A stretch of DNA of 54,015 nt. Origin: Gammaproteobacteria bacterium. GTDB taxonomy: Bacteria > Pseudomonadota > Gammaproteobacteria > SZUA-21. Shown here in pieces: positions 1 to 6,222 of the stretch (positions are counted from its first letter, which is position 1; each line of letters begins with the position of its first letter). The notes under the pieces are model-generated. The model was given only the letters and a program-made list of their open reading frames with translations. It was not told where the DNA came from and did not search any database. The translations under genes were made by a program, and so were the position numbers. The DNA is taken from contig QILK01000008.1 of NCBI GenBank assembly GCA_003233345.1, forward strand, positions 1 to 54,015, read 5' to 3'.

Positions 1-84
1 ACGCCTGAAAATGTATTTGAACGTGCTGACAAGGCATTATACGCGGCAAAAAATCTTGGTCGTAATCGCTGTGAACAAGGCTAA
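1..84 (+). CDS. C-terminal end of a GGDEF-domain (diguanylate cyclase-like) protein, truncated by the window edge
   Basis: Frame 1 reads TPENVFERADKALYAAKNLGRNRCEQG*, the typical GGDEF C-terminal 'ADxALYxAKxxGRNR' motif. Confidence 0.8.
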   Translation, partial: TPENVFERADKALYAAKNLGRNRCEQG

Positions 85-289
85 TTCCTGGCAATCAATG
101 ATGCTGGTGGTGTTTGGATAATAACATTAACAAATCGTAATAAGTGTTCGTATAATAATCTAATTTTTCAATATTTTCTAAATATTGTGACAGCTGTATT
201 CTATAATCGTCTGCTGATTAACAGGTGCGAATTGTTATTTTGTTACAATCGCGCGACGCTATAATAGCGGTAAACTTGACGTTATCGCT

Positions 290-612
290 GTGCTTTTAAA
301 AAAGTCTGAAAAAGGTAAAAAACTGTTAGACAAATTACAAAAATTTTGGCCTAAGGTTAAAGGTTCAGAAATTAGTGTCGATAGTGTTAAATATGATCCA
401 AAGGATTTATTGCCAGACGATACCGATGACTTCTTTACTTATCAGGGTTCGTTAACGATTCCAGTTGTAATGAGATTGTCACCTGGTTGCTCCTTAATCA
501 CACAAGTAAAGTATCGGTACAGACTGCAGATAAGGTCACACTTGAATTTGGTCAAAATGTACGGCCATTACAGGATAAAAATAGCCGAAAAATATTAAGA
601 AATAAAGACTAA
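290..612 (+). pseudogene. Small conserved-looking ORF interrupted by a frameshift near 469-472
   Basis: The GTG-start ORF reads ...TYQGSLTIPVV. After about 469 the -1 frame gives a protein-like sequence, NEIVTWLLLNHTSKVSVQTADKVTLEFGQNVRPLQDKNSRKILRNKD*, ending at 612. Confidence 0.5.
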
Positions 613-634
613 CTGGTAATCTCGTTAGTCCGCT

Positions 635-664
635 AAGCAGGATACGGGTGTATCCTGCTTTTCT
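635..664 (+). terminator. Probable rho-independent terminator
   Basis: AAGCAGGATAcgggTGTATCCTGCTTTT stem-loop downstream of the 290-612 ORF. Confidence 0.55.
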
Positions 665-883
665 AAAGGGGGTTTTTTTTCAACCCATTGAAAAATAAGG
701 TATAATTTTATTTTGCTTACAGTATTCAACTGACTTGCAATTGCAGGTATAATTTGTTCGTACATTAGTAATTACTTCTTGCTAATTACATAAAACTTTT
801 CATCGCAGTGTGATTTACTAGAGAAAGTCTGGTGTTTCACGCAGCACAGATTTTAACTTTAAATAATTAATGAGGTTAGTATT

Positions 884-1354
884 GTGGGAGACTCAGATAG
901 TTCTTTTTTCAGAAATTTTTCGATAGTTTTATCGGTTCTTATAGTTATATCAGTTGGTGTTTATGTTTTGGCACAAAGCGTGTCAGAGAAAGATAAATTA
1001 CCCAGAAAAGTTTCCGATGCTAATATTGTTCGCGTAAGTGATGTCGATGTTGTTGCTAAAGAAAAAAAACCGGTAGTTAATGTTGCTGCAAAAGTAATGC
1101 CTCGCGCCAAGACACCTGAAGAATTAGGTGTGGCATGTTTAGCTTGCCATAAAACAGGAGCCGCCCAAGCGCCCAAGCTGACCAGCAAAGAAGACTGGGC
1201 AGCACGCGCAAAGAAAAGCGATGTTGATGCTATGGTTAAAACCGTTATTAAAGGTAAAAAGGGTATGCCTCCTAAAGGCGGTACAACTTTAAGTGACGCG
1301 GAAATTAAACAAGTCGTAGAGTATATGTTAAAACAGGCTGGTGTTAGCAAGTAA
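884..1354 (+). CDS. Cytochrome c5-like monohaem protein, membrane anchored
   Basis: N-terminal TM helix, CLACHKTG haem motif and distal MPPKGG ligand region. Confidence 0.85.
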   Translation: MGDSDSSFFRNFSIVLSVLIVISVGVYVLAQSVSEKDKLPRKVSDANIVRVSDVDVVAKEKKPVVNVAAKVMPRAKTPEELGVACLACHKTGAAQAPKLTSKEDWAARAKKSDVDAMVKTVIKGKKGMPPKGGTTLSDAEIKQVVEYMLKQAGVSK

Positions 1355-1379
1355 CGACCTGGCAAGGTAAGCACGAAAA

Positions 1380-1403
1380 GGCCGCAGCAGCGGCCTTTTT
1401 TTT
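1380..1403 (+). terminator. Rho-independent terminator after cytochrome c5
   Basis: AGGCCGCAGCAGCGGCCTTTTTTTT hairpin plus T tract. Confidence 0.85.
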
Positions 1404-1832
1404 GCCTGTGAATTTGGGCGCAAGATTATACGTCTATTTCCATATATTTATTGTGTAAGTATAAAGGAATACTAGCATACAAAAGTTATAAGCTGCGGCA
1501 ATGCGAGGTAAGTGAAATCGCAGCGTATAAATATATATAGATTGTCTGGCTGAAAGTATTTATGATAGATCAAAATATCAGCTAAATGATTTAACTATGC
1601 TATATTTGGGGTATTCGTGGGGAGTTAATATAGGGATATTAAAAGACGGACTGTAAACTATATTACAATTATAACGGTATGAGAATGAAAGGACTATTGA
1701 TATTCGATAGTCTGGAATCAAAGAAATAATATGAATAGCATCATACTTTTCAGCCAGTTTTTTGTGTGTTTGGTGTTTGAACCTTTATTAGAATAACCAC
1801 GACTTATAAGTAACAGATTTTTATTAAATCGA

Positions 1833-1865
1833 TTCAGCTTAAATTCAGGTTAATGTCACTATAGT
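1833..1865 (+). promoter_or_regulatory. Direct-repeat promoter: TTCAG-N6-TTCAG-N11-TATAGT
   Basis: TTCAG at 1833 and 1844 (11-bp period), TATAGT at 1860; upstream of the 1981 gene. Confidence 0.6.
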
Positions 1866-1980
1866 ACACACTATATCGAGGCATTCGCAAGGCAGAGCAT
1901 CGCATTGTAAAGACAGCCATAATAATTGTATAGCTGGATCTGAATCAAAATACCAGACTGGTAATACAAGGAGAAGTCAG

Positions 1981-2472
1981 ATGAACACGTTAAAATATTT
2001 TCCATTACTATTAATATTGTTTGCAACTACTGCATTCAGTTATGATAGACAGACGGAGTCGAGAGCTAAGCAACTAGAGACAAGTTCGTGGCATATGGTT
2101 GATATGATTGCGCGCCGTGTCGGAGACGCTAGATTAACAAGCGATGTTCGCCGATTAGCCCGTGCCGCCAGTGTGCTAAAATTTTCGGCTCGCCGTGGTG
2201 ATTTTAAAAATGTTATTGACAGAGATTTTCATCAGGTCGAGTCGCTGTACAAACATGTGTTCGGTTCATTCACAAATGCGCATTATGCACACCATAGACT
2301 GCACGAGCAATCTGATTTTAGAGCCTTACAGGCAAAGTTTTTTGCATTAAGGGCCTCTATTCAAGGTGTCCCTTACCGTCCACAGCACCAACTACCGCAG
2401 GGTCATACTCATGGCAATCAGCATGGCCAGAGACACGGTAGAGGTCATGGGCATGCAGTAGCACCGCACTAG
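1981..2472 (+). CDS. Small secreted protein with His-rich C-terminal tail; paralogue of the 3602-4006 product
   Basis: Signal peptide MNTLKYFPLLLILFATTAFS, then YDR; tail HTHGNQHGQRHGRGHGHAVAPH; RBS-like 'aaggagaag' upstream. Confidence 0.75.
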   Translation: MNTLKYFPLLLILFATTAFSYDRQTESRAKQLETSSWHMVDMIARRVGDARLTSDVRRLARAASVLKFSARRGDFKNVIDRDFHQVESLYKHVFGSFTNAHYAHHRLHEQSDFRALQAKFFALRASIQGVPYRPQHQLPQGHTHGNQHGQRHGRGHGHAVAPH

Positions 2473-2621
2473 ATTTTTTAAGTTTGTTGTACACCGATGG
2501 TTGGGCGCACTCTCCTAAACGTTCCAAGCCTAGCCTAGCTTGCTCAATCATCGGTTTTTTAATTCCCGCCATATAGATCTATCGTTTTCATTCAAACAGC
2601 TGTTATTAACTTTATACCCGG

Positions 2622-2654
2622 TTCAGGCGATGTTCAGTATCAACTATCTATAGT
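2622..2654 (+). promoter_or_regulatory. Direct-repeat promoter: TTCAG-N6-TTCAG-N11-TATAGT
   Basis: TTCAG at 2622 and 2633, TATAGT at 2649; same geometry as the other two promoters. Confidence 0.6.
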
Positions 2655-2660
2655 GCGCTC

Positions 2661-3110
2661 ATGCTACAACAAACACATCAATCTGTTTTTACCTGCCTTA
2701 AGGCCTTATCCCTTATGTGTTTATTGTTTGTGTCATTCGCGCATGGCGAAAAATCGTCGATTAATATTGATAACTTATTTACTACGCTAGAAATGAACGT
2801 CAGCAAACTCGCCAAAATATCTAGCCAAGCGGACGCCAATGTATTTGCGTCGAGTAAACGTCTACTGCTAAAACTTCGCCATTATCGGGGAGCGATTCTA
2901 ATCAGTAACCGAGAACAGCTCTATCGTAACGAATATTTAAGTTTGTTACTTAGCTACTCTGATTTGCAAAGAAGCGCTAAAAATGCCCATAATTTGTTAG
3001 AAATAAATAGGGTTCGCATTATAATGGAGCAGCTTAGGCGTAAAATTATAGAACTTGAGCAGTTCAGAAACAGCTATCATGGCCCTGAAAATAACATCAG
3101 TACTCTATAG
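2661..3110 (+). CDS. Small secreted helical protein of unknown function
   Basis: Predicted signal peptide (LKALSLMCLLFVSFAHG) followed by a helix-rich, charged sequence; third member of the local cluster by position and promoter. Confidence 0.6.
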   Translation: MLQQTHQSVFTCLKALSLMCLLFVSFAHGEKSSINIDNLFTTLEMNVSKLAKISSQADANVFASSKRLLLKLRHYRGAILISNREQLYRNEYLSLLLSYSDLQRSAKNAHNLLEINRVRIIMEQLRRKIIELEQFRNSYHGPENNISTL

Positions 3111-3463
3111 TCGCCGCGTGAAAAAAGGGCATTGCTATGTCAAGGTTTTATCCAATCTGGCCTGATGGTGGAATTATACATGTGTTTTAAATGAGAATAT
3201 CCTTTTTGCTTGCTTGAACATCATCAAAAAATTAATTAAAATAGCACTTGTTTAGAATAACTTAATAACCATAAACTAATTTACGTTTATTAATGTGTTG
3301 GCAACGCCACTGTTTTTGCACAACTAAGTTATGTAATGTTGCCAATATTTTGTTATTATTGTTCAGCGGGGGTTCAGTTAATATTTCATCTATTTAGCAA
3401 GTAATATTCACCAGAAATAATTTGTTTTTATAGGTAAAAATCAAGCAACTATCGTGAATCTCG

Positions 3464-3496
3464 TTCAGCCTTAATTCAGTTAGGGTTGCGTATAGT
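3464..3496 (+). promoter_or_regulatory. Direct-repeat promoter: TTCAG-N6-TTCAG-N11-TATAGT
   Basis: TTCAG at 3464 and 3475, TATAGT at 3491; upstream of the 3602 gene. Confidence 0.6.
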
Positions 3497-3601
3497 TATA
3501 CATAATAAATTGCCGGACTGTTCAGGGACAAAACTAAAAGTGTTCAGCACTAGTTCAGCGTTTAGGAGCTCTTAATTCATAAACTTTCAGGAGATTTAAA
3601 A

Positions 3602-4006
3602 ATGAGATTGGTAAAAACACTTCCATTATTGTTACTGATGGTAGCCGGATCAGCATTTTCTTATGACCGTGGTCTTTCGTTTAAAGCGAATTCATTGGAA
3701 CGTGCGGCGTACCGCCTTGCACATACGATTCGTCACCGTAGTGGTTACAGCCATGCACATGGTGATGCGAAAAGATTTGCTCGTGAAGTTCGTCATTTCA
3801 AACGTTCAATTCATAATGGTGCAAATTACCACCACTTGAATAGAGATTTTCGGCATATTCGTACTAAGTATAATCGTTTAATGCATAGTGTAAATCGTTC
3901 ACATCGTTTACACCATTCTCGCCATGTTAGCGCCGATATTCGCTCAATGCGACATAAATTCCGCCGTTTGCATGATGAGATACACCATCGGCTAGGCCAT
4001 CATTAA
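3602..4006 (+). CDS. Small secreted, very basic, His-rich protein (about 20 His in 134 aa)
   Basis: Signal peptide MRLVKTLPLLLLMVAGSAFS, then YDR; alignable with the 1981 product (FSYDR, RDF, HHRLH/HHSRH, DxRxxxxKFxxL). Confidence 0.75.
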   Translation: MRLVKTLPLLLLMVAGSAFSYDRGLSFKANSLERAAYRLAHTIRHRSGYSHAHGDAKRFAREVRHFKRSIHNGANYHHLNRDFRHIRTKYNRLMHSVNRSHRLHHSRHVSADIRSMRHKFRRLHDEIHHRLGHH

Positions 4007-4075
4007 TAAGTTTAGTGGACCTAGAGCTGGGGGTGATAGGTTTGCTCCTTGCTCTAGATTTTAATCGAAGTTTTC

Positions 4076-4639
4076 TTAGTGCAAAATCGTATATTTTTCA
4101 AAGCTTGCTAGTTTAGGTAATTGCTTTGCAAAGACCGTTCTAGTCTTAGTCTCGATCTTCGTATTTATTTCAGTATTTTTTGATAGTGTCTCTGAATAAA
4201 AAAACCAACCTTTTAGTTTTTCTGAATATTTAAACGTTGTGCCAAGTTCCCACAAATCTGATACACCGCCAGTATGGTAGATAGAAAAAACGCCTTTCTC
4301 TGTTATCTCTATACCTCCGTATTCACTAAACGATCTATTAATAGCATCGTGTGGAACCACGAGATTTTTATTTTGTGCGACAACAAAAAACTGGTTTTGC
4401 CCGCTTCCGATTAGTATTTTTACAACGCGGTGCGAATATTGTCGGGATTTTTCGTTATCTTTTTTAAGGACTAGAATGACATCTTTGTGGTTATCTTTAT
4501 TGAGATGGCCTACGGTAAAGTCATGGACATGATAACCGGGGGTTGCATAGTTATTGTAATCTTGCTGCTGTGAATTTGAAAAAGTTAAGCCGGGGTTTAT
4601 AATAATAAACTGAAAAAAATAGTAAGCAATATATAACAT
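4076..4639 (-). CDS. Hypothetical exported protein with an FG-GAP/VCBS-like segment
   Basis: Hydrophobic N-terminus; 'DFTVGHLNKDNHKDVILVL' resembles an FG-GAP repeat core. Confidence 0.5.
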   Translation of the reverse strand: MLYIAYYFFQFIIINPGLTFSNSQQQDYNNYATPGYHVHDFTVGHLNKDNHKDVILVLKKDNEKSRQYSHRVVKILIGSGQNQFFVVAQNKNLVVPHDAINRSFSEYGGIEITEKGVFSIYHTGGVSDLWELGTTFKYSEKLKGWFFYSETLSKNTEINTKIETKTRTVFAKQLPKLASFEKYTILH

Positions 4640-4800
4640 TGCGTATCTCCAAGTAATGATTGGAAATTTTTAGAATTTCCGATTCTATTGGTAATGTTAG
4701 AATGGGATTCTGGCATAAAAATGTTCGATTACTGCGGATGTTATTATCAATAAGGTATAAAACAGATGCTTATTAGCAGCAACGTTTGTTGGAATTAGCC

Positions 4801-4847
4801 GGTCACAAGATTTTTTTGAGTGTTACCACTCAAAAAAATTTCTGACC
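4801..4847. repeat. Inverted repeat with T-tract/A-tract arms (family B, short copy)
   Basis: GGTCACAAGATTTTTTTGAGTG ttac CACTCAAAAAAATTTCTGACC. Confidence 0.65.
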
Positions 4848-4915
4848 GTCTCTTGGAGATTTAAATTGTTGGTGAAAGTAGTATTCTTTCTCTTTTATAC
4901 GTTGCAGGGCTAGAG

Positions 4916-5371
4916 CTATTGAGCGTTCTGATTTTTTACAAAGTAATTATCAGGCCATGTGTCAAGTTTATCATTGCGAACGGCGTCAGCAAGGCTATAT
5001 TGTTTTAATTCGTTGATGAAATTTGTGGTGGCTTTGCGTAATATCATTTTTAGCGAGCAAACGCCCTCGATTTTACATTGTGGTCCCGATGAATTAAAGC
5101 AGCCAACCAAGTTGAAATTAGGCTCGACTTGTACGACTAGTTCGCCGATATTAATTTCGTTGGGCGCTTTCCCTAAGCGAATACCACCGCCTTTTCCTTT
5201 TTCTGACTTAATGTAACCAAGGGTTGATAAATTATGCACGACCTTGACAAGGTGATTACGGGAGATATCGTAATACTCCGCGATACTTTTTATGGTGGCT
5301 TTTTTATTATTGTTGAGGTGTAAGTAGATCAAGACCCTTATGGAGTAATCAGTGAATTCCGTTAGGTGCAT
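4916..5371 (-). CDS. nsrR: Rrf2-family transcriptional regulator, NsrR-like
   Basis: MHLTEFTDYSIRVLIYL..., SRNHLVKVVHNLSTLGYI, GGIRLGKAPNEINIGELV and three Cys (C-FNSSGPQ-C-KIEGV-C). Start placed at the internal Met of the listed ORF. Confidence 0.85.
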   Translation of the reverse strand: MHLTEFTDYSIRVLIYLHLNNNKKATIKSIAEYYDISRNHLVKVVHNLSTLGYIKSEKGKGGGIRLGKAPNEINIGELVVQVEPNFNLVGCFNSSGPQCKIEGVCSLKMILRKATTNFINELKQYSLADAVRNDKLDTWPDNYFVKNQNAQ

Positions 5372-6165
5372 TAGCTTGCCCTCCCAGTATTTTGTAGTTC
5401 TGTTTTTGCCTTCTCGACCCACATTTTATTACGCTGCTGCGTGAACTCAGGATCGCCGTTATTTTCATCGATAATTTTTTCAAAGAGGTTTTTGGCGTTA
5501 CCTGTTTTGCCAAGCCGGTTGAGTAGTCGCGCGTAGCGATATTTTGCTTCAGCACCATTATAGTAGTCAGCCAGTATTTGGTATTCTTCCAATGCTTTAG
5601 TGTACTCAGCCAGTTTCTCGAGGCTACGGGCATAAAGCAAGTGTCCCTCTTGCGATTTGAATGCAGGGTTTGTCTGAATAAGTTTTTCGAGAGAGTTACA
5701 GGCGTTTTGGAACTTACCCACCATGAAATAGGCTTCTGCCAGTCCCTGTAGCAACTGCGGATTCGTTCTGTTTTCGCCTAATAGTGATTTGTGAAATATT
5801 AATAGTGCATCGTGTGGTAAATCCTCTGCAATCAATTTTTTTGCAAGACCGATCCGGTATTCAATTGAGTCTGAGTCGTCTAGTTTATCAATAATACCTT
5901 TTAGGCTTGACCTGGGGTCTTGTGGTCGGAACAATTTACCCGTGGTGCGACTAAATTTTCGCCCGCGCTTACTGGTGGGCAGGTAAATAACATAGATATA
6001 AAGTAACACGCCAATGATAGGAACGAATAATACCAAAAATACCCAATTCCAGCCGTGCCCGTGTTTGAGCGCATGTGCGGCTACAAGAAACTGCAGTGAA
6101 AAAATGATGATAGCGATAACGGGCATAGTTTGCGTGTATACGAAAAAAGGAAAACGGTTATCCAA
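5371..6165 (-). CDS. Membrane-anchored TPR protein (two N-terminal TM helices, TPR repeats)
   Basis: N-terminal TM region, then TPR-like repeats; stop codon overlaps the nsrR start (TAATG). Confidence 0.75.
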   Translation of the reverse strand: MDNRFPFFVYTQTMPVIAIIIFSLQFLVAAHALKHGHGWNWVFLVLFVPIIGVLLYIYVIYLPTSKRGRKFSRTTGKLFRPQDPRSSLKGIIDKLDDSDSIEYRIGLAKKLIAEDLPHDALLIFHKSLLGENRTNPQLLQGLAEAYFMVGKFQNACNSLEKLIQTNPAFKSQEGHLLYARSLEKLAEYTKALEEYQILADYYNGAEAKYRYARLLNRLGKTGNAKNLFEKIIDENNGDPEFTQQRNKMWVEKAKTELQNTGRAS

Positions 6166-6222
6166 TAGCCTAAATTATAAGAACCAGTCTACACAAAATT
6201 GCGTGAATAAAACAGAGGAAAA

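Noticed and set aside
961-1374. 137-aa minus-strand ORF opposite cytochrome c5
   Set aside because: Antisense shadow of a clear haem-protein gene; no independent motif.
2357-2572. 71-aa minus-strand ORF overlapping the His-rich tail of the 1981 gene
   Set aside because: Overlaps a better-supported CDS; composition is explained by the complementary repeat-like His codons.
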